64,000 bases of DNA, taken from the NCBI RefSeq assembly GCF_009668025.1, contig NZ_WJXZ01000007.1:167152-231151 (forward strand), written 5' to 3'. Position 1 is the stretch's first letter; each line of letters opens with the position of its first letter. A program made the position numbers and the translations under genes. This document shows, piece by piece, positions 17,763 through 25,545 of this stretch. The notes beneath the pieces were generated by a model that had not been told where the DNA came from, ran no database searches, and was given only the letters and a program-made list of their open reading frames with translations. This DNA comes from Larkinella terrae (GTDB lineage: Bacteria; Bacteroidota; Bacteroidia; Cytophagales; Spirosomataceae).

Positions 17763-18707
17763 ATGCAACCGTACCTTTCGATCGTAATCTGTGTCTACAA
17801 TGAAGAAGGGAATATTTTTCCGATGATCGAGCAGATCGAGCGGGCATTGGTTGGTTACAATTTTGAGATTGTATACGTCAATGATGGCTCTTCCGATCGG
17901 ACGCTGGCCGAACTGAAATCCGTGCACAATGACCGACTGATCGTGGTTGACCTGCAAACAAATTACGGGCAGAGTCTGGCATTGGCCGCCGGTATCGACG
18001 TGGCAAAGGGACAATTCATTGTTACCATGGACGGGGATCTGCAAAATGACCCCGCCGACATTCCCATGATGGTTCGGCTGGCCGAAGAAGGCGATTATGA
18101 CCTGGTGGCCGGCATTCGGGCCAACCGGCAGGACGGAGCACTACTTCGGAAACTTCCCAGCCGTATTGCCAACTGGGTTATCCGGCAAACATCGGGCGTT
18201 CACCTGAAAGATTACGGTTGTGCCCTGAAGGTATTCCGGGCAGATCTGGCCAAAAATCTGGGACTGTACGGCGAACTGCACCGGTTTATTCCGGTGCTGG
18301 CCCGGCTGGAAGGAGCGCGAATGACGCAAACCGACGTACAGCATCATCCTCGCCGAATTGGTCAATCCAAATATGGCCTGGGACGAACCCTGAAAGTAGT
18401 CAGCGACCTGATCCTGATGCTGTTCATGAAAAAATACCTCCGAAAACCGATGCACCTGTTCGGTAACTGGGGGCTTATTGCATTGATGGCGGGGCTGCTG
18501 ATCAACGGTTATCTGCTCATTTTGAAACTCATGGGCAACGACATCTGGGGTCGGCCATTGCTGATTCTTGGAACCATACTCGTTCTGGCGGGTATCCAAC
18601 TAATTACATTCGGTATCATGACTGAATTACAGATGCGAACATATTATGAATCTCAGGATAAAAAACCGTATAAAATTCGACGGATTTACAAGTCTGAGCT
18701 GGTTTAA
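17763..18707 (+). CDS. GT2 polyprenyl-phosphate glycosyltransferase (DPM1/ArnC-like)
   Basis: A 314-aa membrane-anchored GT2 enzyme that charges a polyprenyl phosphate with a sugar from a nucleotide donor on the cytoplasmic side. Residues 1-220 form the GT-A domain: SIVICVYNEEGNI, VYVNDGSSDRT, VTMDGDLQNDP with the DxD-like metal motif, and HHPRRIGQSKYGLGR, a signature of the ArnC/GtrB/DPM group. Two TM helices near 235-260 and 268-290 match the GtrB layout. It lies 49 nt after the GT39 gene and 9 nt before the flippase-like gene. Together they would make a carrier-linked sugar, flip it and transfer it, as in Arn or Gtr systems; the sugar is not known. Confidence 0.88.
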   Translation: MQPYLSIVICVYNEEGNIFPMIEQIERALVGYNFEIVYVNDGSSDRTLAELKSVHNDRLIVVDLQTNYGQSLALAAGIDVAKGQFIVTMDGDLQNDPADIPMMVRLAEEGDYDLVAGIRANRQDGALLRKLPSRIANWVIRQTSGVHLKDYGCALKVFRADLAKNLGLYGELHRFIPVLARLEGARMTQTDVQHHPRRIGQSKYGLGRTLKVVSDLILMLFMKKYLRKPMHLFGNWGLIALMAGLLINGYLLILKLMGNDIWGRPLLILGTILVLAGIQLITFGIMTELQMRTYYESQDKKPYKIRRIYKSELV

Positions 18708-18716
18708 TGAAGTGGA

Positions 18717-19595
18717 ATGATGCCGGGCTTTCTGAAAACCGCTCTTAAAATTGCGTTATCGGTCCTGTCGTTGTGGCTGGTTTTCCGCAAGGTTGAACCA
18801 GAACGGGTTTGGGACGTTCTGACCCAGGCCAACGTATTCTGGTTGGTGGTGGCAACGGTTTTATTCATTTTGTCAAAAGTCGCATCGGCCGAGCGGTTGA
18901 GGGTGCTGTTTGCTCAGGTTAACCTGCGGTTGCGTCGGTTGCCCAACCTGAAACTGTACTGGTTGGGGATGTATTACAACCTTTTTTTACCGGGCGGCAT
19001 TGGTGGCGACGGATATAAGGTTTTTTTATTGAACCGTCTGACCGGAACATCGGTTAAGGTTTTAATAGGTGCGACGCTAATCGATCGACTGATTGGTTTA
19101 TTACCATTGGTATATGCCCTGGCGGTTTTTGTGGTGGTGGTTCCGGAAGTGTCGCTTTGGCTGGAATATCAGATCGGATGGCTTTGGCTGTTGTGTATAC
19201 CGGTTTTTCATTTTGGGGCCAAAAAACTGATGGAACGGTTTATGCCCGCTTTTTATCCGGTTTTTGAACGTTCGATCGATTGGTCCGGCCTGGTTCAGGG
19301 ACTTCAGATGCTGGAAATTCTGGCTTTGCTGCAGGCCATTGAAGCGCAGGGAAAACCGGAAACGTATGTATTAGTGTTTCTGTTTTCATCGATTGTGGCC
19401 ACCATTCCGTTCACCATTGGCGGAGCAGGGGCGCGGGAACTGACCTTTTTAATAGGTGCTCAGGTGTTAAATGTGCCCGCCGACGCGGCTGTTTCCGTGA
19501 GTTTATTGTTTTACCTGATTACGGCCGTGGTATCACTGGCGGGTCATGTATACAGTTTTCAATCAGCAACTTTAACGAAAGACCTCAGTTCATGA
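18717..19595 (+). CDS. Lysylphosphatidylglycerol synthase TM region/UPF0104 family membrane protein (flippase-like)
   Basis: A 292-aa integral membrane protein with about seven to eight TM helices and the family motifs YYNLFLPGGIGGDGYKVFLL, LIDRLIGLLPL and TIPFTIGGAGARELTFL. This matches the AglD/MprF transmembrane region family (PF03706), whose members are thought to move or modify lipid-linked substrates. The start is ATGATG at 18717/18720; either ATG is possible. The gene begins 9 nt after the GT2 gene and its stop overlaps the ATG of the epimerase gene by 4 nt, which indicates translational coupling. A role in translocating the polyprenyl-linked sugar is inferred from this context. Confidence 0.85.
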   Translation: MMPGFLKTALKIALSVLSLWLVFRKVEPERVWDVLTQANVFWLVVATVLFILSKVASAERLRVLFAQVNLRLRRLPNLKLYWLGMYYNLFLPGGIGGDGYKVFLLNRLTGTSVKVLIGATLIDRLIGLLPLVYALAVFVVVVPEVSLWLEYQIGWLWLLCIPVFHFGAKKLMERFMPAFYPVFERSIDWSGLVQGLQMLEILALLQAIEAQGKPETYVLVFLFSSIVATIPFTIGGAGARELTFLIGAQVLNVPADAAVSVSLLFYLITAVVSLAGHVYSFQSATLTKDLSS

Positions 19596-20566
19596 TTATT
19601 TTACTAACTGGCGGGGCAGGATTCATCGGTTCTAGCTTAGCCAAACAATTACTGGAAGAAGGTCATCGGGTGATTTGTCTTGACAATTTGGATAGCTATT
19701 ACGATCCGGATATCAAATGGCGAAACGTTCAGGAAACGTTGAACGATCCGGAGTACCACTTCCACGAAGGCGATATCCGCGATTCGGAACTGATCGATAC
19801 GTTATTTCAGAATTATGCCTTCGACGCGGTCGTTCATCTGGCCGCGCGGGCGGGCGTCCGGCCGTCGGTTCAGGACCCGGGTTTGTATTATGACGTCAAC
19901 GTAAACGGTACGCTGACGGTTTTGCAGGCCATGCAACGCTGGCAGGTAAAAAAAATGGTATTTGCCTCTTCCTCATCGGTTTATGGAGACTCTCAGCAAG
20001 TTCCGTTTCTGGAAACCGATACGGCTGACCGACCCCTGTCGCCCTATGCAGCTTCCAAACGGGCCGCCGAGTTGCTGTGCCATACCTTCCACCACCTGTA
20101 CGGTTTTGATATTTTTTGCCTGCGTTTTTTTACCGTTTATGGCCCCCGGCAGCGCCCCGAAATGGCCATCAGTCAGTTTACGGACAGTATTCTGAATGGA
20201 CGGCCCATCACCGTTTTCGGTGACGGTTCAACCTCACGTGACTACACATACGTCGAGGATATTGTCAATGGCATCATCCAGTCGCTGGAGAATCTGAAAG
20301 GATACGAAGTGCTGAATATTGGTGGTTCTGACCCCATTTCGTTGGCGGATCTGATTCATGTGATCGAACGGGCCGTGGGCGAAACCGCCCGGATAAACCG
20401 CCTGCCGATGCAACCCGGTGATGTTCAGCTGACGTATGCTGATATTGCAAAAGCGTCTCAACTGATTGGATATCAGCCATCTGTTCGGATTGAAGAAGGC
20501 ATTCGCCGGTTTGTGGAATGGTATCGGTCGCGGCTAAATTACAGTCTGGCCACAGAGGAATATTAA
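19592..20566 (+). CDS. NAD-dependent nucleotide-sugar epimerase (SDR, UDP-glucuronate/GalE type)
   Basis: A cytoplasmic 324-aa extended short-chain dehydrogenase that epimerises a nucleotide sugar. The Rossmann motif GGAGFIG is at residues 7-13, catalytic Ser in FASSSSVYG (127-131), and the YxxxK pair Tyr152/Lys156 in PYAASKRAAE. The RFFTVYGPRQRPEMAI block is typical of UDP-glucuronate 4-epimerases and related enzymes. It overlaps the preceding gene by 4 nt and is the last gene of the sugar cluster, so it likely supplies the donor for the GT2 enzyme. Its stop codon overlaps that of the convergent meaB gene (shared TTAA at 20563-20566). Confidence 0.9.
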   Translation: MIILLTGGAGFIGSSLAKQLLEEGHRVICLDNLDSYYDPDIKWRNVQETLNDPEYHFHEGDIRDSELIDTLFQNYAFDAVVHLAARAGVRPSVQDPGLYYDVNVNGTLTVLQAMQRWQVKKMVFASSSSVYGDSQQVPFLETDTADRPLSPYAASKRAAELLCHTFHHLYGFDIFCLRFFTVYGPRQRPEMAISQFTDSILNGRPITVFGDGSTSRDYTYVEDIVNGIIQSLENLKGYEVLNIGGSDPISLADLIHVIERAVGETARINRLPMQPGDVQLTYADIAKASQLIGYQPSVRIEEGIRRFVEWYRSRLNYSLATEEY

Positions 20567-21540
20567 GGAGAGAAATTCATTAAGCGCCGGGCACCCTGCA
20601 AAGGCAGAATTTCACCATTTCGCACGGCGTCTTCAATTTCCGTTAGCTTTGCCCGCATACCGGGTTGGGCGTAAAACCGGTTTTCCAACCGCTGCCGGAC
20701 GGTGCTGTGCAGCCAGTCCAGGTTTTGCTGTTGCCGGTTTTGGTCGCGGTAACCGTTCTCCATCAGGAGACGCTGATGGTCGGTAATGATTTGCCAGAGG
20801 TCGACAATTCCCTGATTCTGGAGCGCTGAGCAAGTTAAAACCGGTGGTATCCAGCCCGTTGCGGCAGGAGGGAAGAGGTGCAGCGCGTTCTGATAGTCCA
20901 GTCTGGCGTGTTCGGCAGCGTTGGCATTATCGCCGTCGGCTTTCGTGATGGCGATGGCGTCAGCCAGTTCCATGATGCCGCGTTTCATGCCCTGAAGTTC
21001 GTCGCCCGCGCCCGCCAGCATCAGCAGCAGAAAAAAATCGACCATGCCGTGCACCAGCGTTTCGGATTGTCCCACGCCCACGGTTTCGATCAGGATGACC
21101 TCAAATCCGGCCGCTTCGCAGAGCAGCATCGTTTCCCGGGTTTTGTTGGCAACTCCCCCCAGCGACCCGCCGGAAGGCGTCGGCCGAATGTAGGCCAGCG
21201 GGTCCATCGACAAGGTTTCCATACGGGTTTTGTCGCCCAGAATACTGCCGTGTGACCGTTGGCTGGTGGGATCGATGGCTAAAACCGCTACTTTTTTTCC
21301 GGCTCCGGTCAGGTATTTCCCGAATGCTTCGATAAATGTACTTTTTCCCACCCCCGGAACGCCCGTAATCCCCACCCGAATGGACTGGCCTGTCTGCGGT
21401 AAAACCTGCTCCAAAACCGCTAACGCCAGTTCCTGATCGCTTTCCAACTGGCTCTCCACCAGTGTAATGGCCCGGCTGAGCACCAGCCGGTCGCCGGAGC
21501 GAATGCCGGAAATGTAGTGATCAGGAGGGAATCGGCGCAT
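20563..21540 (-). CDS. meaB: Methylmalonyl-CoA mutase-associated GTPase MeaB
   Basis: A cytoplasmic G-protein chaperone that protects and reloads adenosylcobalamin in methylmalonyl-CoA mutase. 325 aa from the ATG at 21540; the longer frame reaches into the upstream hairpin repeat and is not credible. Walker A is GVPGVGKST at 60-68; further family motifs are AIDPTSQRSHGSILGDKTRM, FVILIETVGVGQSE-like ETVGVGQSE, and the G4 motif ITKADGDN. No mutase subunit gene is in the window, though a biotin carboxylase that could serve propionyl-CoA carboxylase lies 4 kb away on the same strand. It ends tail-to-tail with the epimerase gene, with a 4-nt overlap. Confidence 0.95.
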   Translation of the reverse strand: MRRFPPDHYISGIRSGDRLVLSRAITLVESQLESDQELALAVLEQVLPQTGQSIRVGITGVPGVGKSTFIEAFGKYLTGAGKKVAVLAIDPTSQRSHGSILGDKTRMETLSMDPLAYIRPTPSGGSLGGVANKTRETMLLCEAAGFEVILIETVGVGQSETLVHGMVDFFLLLMLAGAGDELQGMKRGIMELADAIAITKADGDNANAAEHARLDYQNALHLFPPAATGWIPPVLTCSALQNQGIVDLWQIITDHQRLLMENGYRDQNRQQQNLDWLHSTVRQRLENRFYAQPGMRAKLTEIEDAVRNGEILPLQGARRLMNFSP

Positions 21541-21556
21541 GAGTTCGAATAAGAAT

Positions 21557-21634
21557 AGAGAGAAAAGACAAGAGAGAAAAGACAAGAGAGTAAAGATTTT
21601 ACGGGTAGGTCTTTACTCTCTTGTCTTTCTTCTC
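21557..21634. repeat. Heptad-repeat palindrome H2 between ispD and meaB
   Basis: Arms 21572-21596 and 21610-21634 pair over 25 nt with two mismatches. The left side is an exact tandem repeat: the 14-mer AGAGAGAAAAGACA at 21557-21570 and 21571-21584, then a variant at 21585-21598. The right arm overlaps the ispD stop codon (21633-21635, read on the minus strand). Relative to transcription it follows ispD and precedes meaB. Confidence 0.88.
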
Positions 21635-22316
21635 AAATCTGTTTTAATCGTAATTTCTGCTCTGAAATTTCTAAATCTTCGGGCGTGGTGATTTTAATAT
21701 TGTCGTAAGAACCATCGATGAGTGTGATTGGAAAACCGGCGTGTTCAACGACACTGGCGCAGTCGGTGAAAAAGGGCTGTTCAGCCGTTTGAAAAGCGGT
21801 TTTGAAAAGTGCCAGCTGAAAGGTTTGCGGGGTTTGAATCAGTCGGTAATTCACCCGTTCAACGGCCCGGCTGCGGCCATCAGGCTCAACGAGACGAACT
21901 GAATCTTTCAGCGCTACGCAGGTAACGGCACTTCCCAAACGTTCGGCGGTTTCAAAACCGTGGCGAATGATGTCAATCGTCACAAAAGGGCGAACCCCGT
22001 CGTGAACCGCCACCAGGCCGTCGGTGGTCTGGATCTGCGCCAGGCCATTGCGGACACTCTGAAACCGCGTGGCACCGCCCGGAACAATCACCACCGGTTC
22101 ATCAAACTGATACTGACGGCACAATTCTTCCCAAACCGGTATTTGTACCGCAGGCAAAACAAGAATAATCTGTAAATCAGCTGAATAGGAACGAAACCGC
22201 CGAATGGTGTGCATCAGAATGGGTAAACCGCCAATGGGTAAAAACTGCTTCGGCGAATCAATGCCCATCCGACTGCCGCTGCCTCCGGCGACAATGATGG
22301 CGAAACGGGTTATCAT
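21633..22316 (-). CDS. ispD: 2-C-methyl-D-erythritol 4-phosphate cytidylyltransferase
   Basis: The third enzyme of the MEP isoprenoid pathway, coupling CTP with methylerythritol phosphate. 227 aa, the usual length. The N-terminal nucleotide-binding motif IIVAGGSGSRMGIDSPKQFL (8-27) contains the conserved Gly-rich loop, Arg and Lys23; LVAVHDGVRPFV and the C-terminal GSYDNIKITTPEDLE are also family signatures. It lies between meaB and queA, all on the minus strand, each gap filled by a heptad palindrome. Its stop codon is inside the outer edge of palindrome H2. Confidence 0.96.
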   Translation of the reverse strand: MITRFAIIVAGGSGSRMGIDSPKQFLPIGGLPILMHTIRRFRSYSADLQIILVLPAVQIPVWEELCRQYQFDEPVVIVPGGATRFQSVRNGLAQIQTTDGLVAVHDGVRPFVTIDIIRHGFETAERLGSAVTCVALKDSVRLVEPDGRSRAVERVNYRLIQTPQTFQLALFKTAFQTAEQPFFTDCASVVEHAGFPITLIDGSYDNIKITTPEDLEISEQKLRLKQI

Positions 22317-22336
22317 GGAAAGAGAGTAAAGAAAAA

Positions 22337-22381
22337 AGACAAGAGAATAGAGACTTTTCCGTAGTCTCTATTCTCTTGTCT
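22337..22381. repeat. Heptad-repeat palindrome H3 between queA and ispD
   Basis: Arms 22337-22355 and 22363-22381 are perfectly complementary over 19 nt around a 7-nt loop, and a looser pairing extends further outward. The sequence shares the unit AGACAAGAGA with H2, H4 and H8. It begins 17 nt from the queA stop codon. Confidence 0.88.
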
Positions 22382-22397
22382 AACATCTCTTATCAAT

Positions 22398-23441
22398 TTA
22401 AAGAATCAACATTGCGTCGCCGTAACTGAAGAATTTGTACTTCTCCTGAATGGCAACTTCGTAGGCTTGTTTGATGAGATCATACCCCCCAAACGCGCTC
22501 GTCATCATGATCAGAATGGATTCCGGCAGATGAAAATTGGTCAGCAAGGAATTGGCGATTTTAAAATCATAGGGCGGAAAAATAAACCGGTCCGTCCAGC
22601 CTTCCACCGATTTCAGCCGACCGTTGGCCGAAACCGACGACTCAATGGCTTTGAGTGAGGTCGTTCCAACGGCGCATACCCGCTTATTGTTGTCCAGCGC
22701 TTCGTTGACAATGGATGCCGCCGATTCCTGAATCGAGTAATTTTCCGAGTCGGTTTTGTGCTTGGTCAGATCTTCGACGTCGACAGTCCGGAAGGTTCCC
22801 AAACCCACGTGCAGGGTAATTGGTGCAAAGTGGATCCCCTTGATTTCCATGCGCTTCATGATGGTTTTCGTGAAGTGCATACCGGCCGTCGGAGCGGCAA
22901 CGGCGCCAACGTGCTGGGCAAAAATGGTCTGATACCGGTCGCGGTCAGAATCTTCGGTTTTGCGCTTGATTTCCCGGGGCAGGGGCGTTTCGCCCAGTTC
23001 GTCGATGGCTTTCATGAACTCTTCGTGCGAGCCTTCAAACAAAAACCGGATCGTCCGTCCGCGCGAAGTGGTGTTATCGATTACTTCCGCAACCAGGTCG
23101 CTATCACCGAAATACAACTTATTTCCCACCCGGATTTTCCGGGCCGGATCGACCAGAACGTCCCACAACCGCATTTCGCGGTTCAGTTCACGCAGCAGAA
23201 AAACTTCAATTTTAGCACCGGTTTTTTCTTTATTACCGTAAAGCCGTGCCGGGAACACCTTGGTATTGTTGATCACCATCACGTCGCCGTCACCAAAATA
23301 AGACAGGATGTCGGAGAACTGTTTATGTTCGATGGTTTTTGTTTTCCGATCAACAACCATCAGCCGCGCTTCCCCACGTTCGGGCGGATACAAGGCAACA
23401 AGACTTTGGGGTAAGTCAAACCTAAATTCGGACAGCTTCAT
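22398..23441 (-). CDS. queA: S-adenosylmethionine:tRNA ribosyltransferase-isomerase QueA
   Basis: Converts preQ1 in the anticodon wobble position of tRNA to epoxyqueuosine using SAM as ribosyl donor. 347 aa, the usual length, cytoplasmic. Signatures include [27 protein letters not shown] at the N-terminus, [34 protein letters not shown] and the C-terminal [21 protein letters not shown] good -7 promoter element lies upstream. It appears to lead the queA-ispD-meaB series, separated by palindromes rather than tight spacing. Confidence 0.97.
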   Translation of the reverse strand: MKLSEFRFDLPQSLVALYPPERGEARLMVVDRKTKTIEHKQFSDILSYFGDGDVMVINNTKVFPARLYGNKEKTGAKIEVFLLRELNREMRLWDVLVDPARKIRVGNKLYFGDSDLVAEVIDNTTSRGRTIRFLFEGSHEEFMKAIDELGETPLPREIKRKTEDSDRDRYQTIFAQHVGAVAAPTAGMHFTKTIMKRMEIKGIHFAPITLHVGLGTFRTVDVEDLTKHKTDSENYSIQESAASIVNEALDNNKRVCAVGTTSLKAIESSVSANGRLKSVEGWTDRFIFPPYDFKIANSLLTNFHLPESILIMMTSAFGGYDLIKQAYEVAIQEKYKFFSYGDAMLIL

Positions 23442-23475
23442 ACGGTCATGAAAAGAGCATCTCTTTTAAAAGAGC

Positions 23476-23483
23476 GCAAAATT
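23476..23483 (-). promoter_or_regulatory. -7 promoter element (TAnnTTTG type) for queA
   Basis: On the minus strand the sequence reads TAATTTTG, an exact match to the Bacteroidota -7 consensus TAnnTTTG. It predicts a 5' leader of about 28 nt before the queA ATG. No good -33 TTTG is seen at the expected distance. Confidence 0.55.
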
Positions 23484-23632
23484 AGCAAAAAAACAGTTAG
23501 CAGTTGACGATGAGCCGATTACATTTCGTGGCTTTTTCCTGAAAAAACACGGTACTTGCAGACGGTCACCGGCAAATATACGTTGCGCGGGGGGGCGATT
23601 GCAAGTAAATCGTGTAAACGGCTTGCTGCTTC

Positions 23633-24001
23633 CTATTCGTTTGCTTCCAGTCCAATCGCGTGAATGGGCTTTACAGCGCCTTCTGTGTTGGTTTCTGCCC
23701 GTTCGGCAATCGAAAATTTTTGCATTAATTCCGGCGTTACTTCGTTGGCATATGTGCCCTGAGCCGACACAAAGACGCCTTTCATGCCGTTGGTCGTCGA
23801 AATCGCGTAGAGCGTCATTTCGTCACCGGGGTCGGACGTGCCTTCGAACCGGTGAAATTCATCGACATTAATTTCTTCACTTTTTAACTTTAAACCGGTG
23901 CCGGTTTCTTCCAGGTAATCCCGTTTAGGTTTGAAATCGTGTGTGTAGCCGCGCTCCCGCAGACTTTCCATTGCTTCCGTGAGGGTTTCGAAATGATGCA
24001 T
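23633..24001 (-). CDS. Small conserved Bacteroidota protein (often labelled phosphoribosylpyrophosphate synthetase-like)
   Basis: A cytoplasmic 122-aa protein from the ATG at 24001. The open frame extends to 24079 but that extension translates the arm of palindrome H4, so it is rejected. The conserved start HHFETLTEAMESLRERGYTHDF is one I associate with a short Bacteroidota family that databases call phosphoribosylpyrophosphate synthetase; the protein is far too short to be that enzyme and has no PRPP-binding motif. The middle has an acidic patch with DEFHRFEGTSDPGDEMTLYAI. True function unknown. It stands alone between queA and the DUF1080 lipoprotein gene. Confidence 0.75.
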   Translation of the reverse strand: MHHFETLTEAMESLRERGYTHDFKPKRDYLEETGTGLKLKSEEINVDEFHRFEGTSDPGDEMTLYAISTTNGMKGVFVSAQGTYANEVTPELMQKFSIAERAETNTEGAVKPIHAIGLEANE

Positions 24002-24055
24002 GGTGTTTCTCGTTATTTGATAGTTAAGAAACCCGGAAGCGCGGAAGATGTTTTG

Positions 24056-24151
24056 AAAAAGAGCATAGAGTATAGACAAGAGAGGAAAGACAAAAAATAG
24101 TAAACACTACCTTTTATCTTTCCTCTCTTGTCTATACTCTATGCTCTTTTT
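24056..24151. repeat. Heptad-repeat palindrome H4, 35-bp perfect stem
   Basis: Arms 24056-24090 and 24117-24151 are perfectly complementary over 35 nt around a 26-nt loop. The right arm divides into consecutive 7-nt units such as CTCTTGT and CTATACT. It lies 5 nt from the stop codon of the DUF1080 lipoprotein gene (24157, minus strand), i.e. at its 3' end. Confidence 0.93.
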
Positions 24152-24156
24152 CCTAC

Positions 24157-24828
24157 TCAATCAGGCAACACCTTCACCATGATGTCTTTGTAGTAAACCT
24201 TGCTTTTGGGATCGTGGGCCTGCAGGGCGAACGTTCCGCTGCCGATTTTGCGCTCGGACATGTCTTTCGGCCGCTCGACACCTTCGGGTTCGGTGTATTC
24301 GTTCACCACCTTGTCGTTGATTTTGATGGTTACTTTTTTGCCCTGAACCATAATCTCTTCGGTATACCACTCATTGTCTTTGACGTAAGTTTCTTTCACG
24401 TCCTGAATGGCGTACAGGCTGGCCGTCCGGCGCCAGTCGGTGTGCGAGTTGTTAACCTGAACTTCAAAGCCTTTTTTAGGCCAGCTTTCCTCCTGGTACT
24501 GCGTGTGAAAATACATACCGGAGTTGGAACCCGGCAGGGTCATCACTTTGGCTTTGAACTGAAAGTTTTTAAAGTTGTGATCTTTCACCGGACCCATGTA
24601 GAACAGGTGGCCAACGGGGCCGTTCACCGCAATGGCGCCATCTTCGATTTTAAACGAATCGGCATTTTTACCCACTTTCCAGCCGTCGAACGATTTGCCG
24701 TCGAAGAGACTGATCCAGCCTTTTTCCGGTTTGGCGGCTTTTCCACCGGATGCGGTTTTCGTTGTTGACGATTTTGAGCAGGCCCCAGACAGGAGCGCTA
24801 CACACAGAATAACTACCAGGTTTTTCAT
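24157..24828 (-). CDS. DUF1080 (3-keto-disaccharide hydrolase-type) lipoprotein
   Basis: A 223-aa lipoprotein from the ATG at 24828, which gives a proper lipoprotein signal peptide with lipobox LLSGACSK (Cys17); the longer frame lacks one. The rest is a single DUF1080 concanavalin-like beta-sandwich (PF06439): GWISLFDGKSFDGWK at the N-terminus, NFQFKAKVMTLPGSNSGMYF, GFEVQVNN and KVYYKDIMVKVL. Some members of this family hydrolyse 3-keto-glycosides; others only bind sugars. The role here is open. A DoxX-like membrane gene lies upstream on the same strand, with a 117-nt gap. Confidence 0.88.
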   Translation of the reverse strand: MKNLVVILCVALLSGACSKSSTTKTASGGKAAKPEKGWISLFDGKSFDGWKVGKNADSFKIEDGAIAVNGPVGHLFYMGPVKDHNFKNFQFKAKVMTLPGSNSGMYFHTQYQEESWPKKGFEVQVNNSHTDWRRTASLYAIQDVKETYVKDNEWYTEEIMVQGKKVTIKINDKVVNEYTEPEGVERPKDMSERKIGSGTFALQAHDPKSKVYYKDIMVKVLPD

Positions 24829-24945
24829 AGGGTTTATTGGAATCTGTTTTATTTCCGCTGCTAAGTTACACAACCGTCTTAATTACTTCAGTTGTTACTT
24901 ACCGATTGTTCCATTTTTTTGACGGAAGCAAATGGAACAGCCTCG

Positions 24946-25506
24946 CTATCCGGCGAATCGGGCCAGCAAATTTTCGAGAACAAAAAGCAGCACCAGCAGG
25001 ATCAGCGCGAAAACCGTTGCCTTCACCCGCTCGCGCAGGGCTACCTTTTGGGAGGCCGGTTTTTGCCAGGCCACCGCAAACATAGCTTGCAGAGTGGATC
25101 GGTTTAAGGCCAAAACAAGCAGCAATAGCAGTAAACAGCTCAATGCAACGAACATGGCCCCGATTTCAATCTCAAAGAAAATATCAACGACCACGATGTT
25201 CAGTAAAATCGGGAGGAGGATTGCGATGCCGATTAGTTTCGTTTTGTTCCAGAGTAACAACCCGGCACCAATGACCTGCCCAATGCCAATGAATAAAATA
25301 TAGGCCGTCGAATGCCCAAAAAAGGCCCAGGCCAGATCAAAACCGCTGGCTTCGGCTAACGGAATCTGAGCCGCCCTTTCCGGGAAATGACCGGGTCGGT
25401 AAAACTGGTGGCCCGTCATTTTGGCCCAGCCGTACACATTCATGATGAGAAATACGTAGAACCGGGCCGCCAGTTCGAGGTAAAACCGGATATTTTGCGT
25501 AAACAT
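24946..25506 (-). CDS. DoxX-like membrane protein
   Basis: A 186-aa inner-membrane protein from the ATG at 25506 (a nine-residue longer form would begin at 25533, inside the preceding spacer). Four main hydrophobic segments are visible, roughly at residues 10-30, 68-88, 92-112 and 118-138, plus a C-terminal one near 160-182. The layout resembles DoxX/DoxD-like proteins. No catalytic motif is seen. It begins 39 nt after the biotin carboxylase stop codon and is probably co-transcribed with it; whether the two are functionally linked is unknown. Confidence 0.6.
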   Translation of the reverse strand: MFTQNIRFYLELAARFYVFLIMNVYGWAKMTGHQFYRPGHFPERAAQIPLAEASGFDLAWAFFGHSTAYILFIGIGQVIGAGLLLWNKTKLIGIAILLPILLNIVVVDIFFEIEIGAMFVALSCLLLLLLVLALNRSTLQAMFAVAWQKPASQKVALRERVKATVFALILLVLLFVLENLLARFAG

Positions 25507-25545
25507 TATTGATCGCTTTGTCGGGAACCGCAAAAACCGCAGCGG

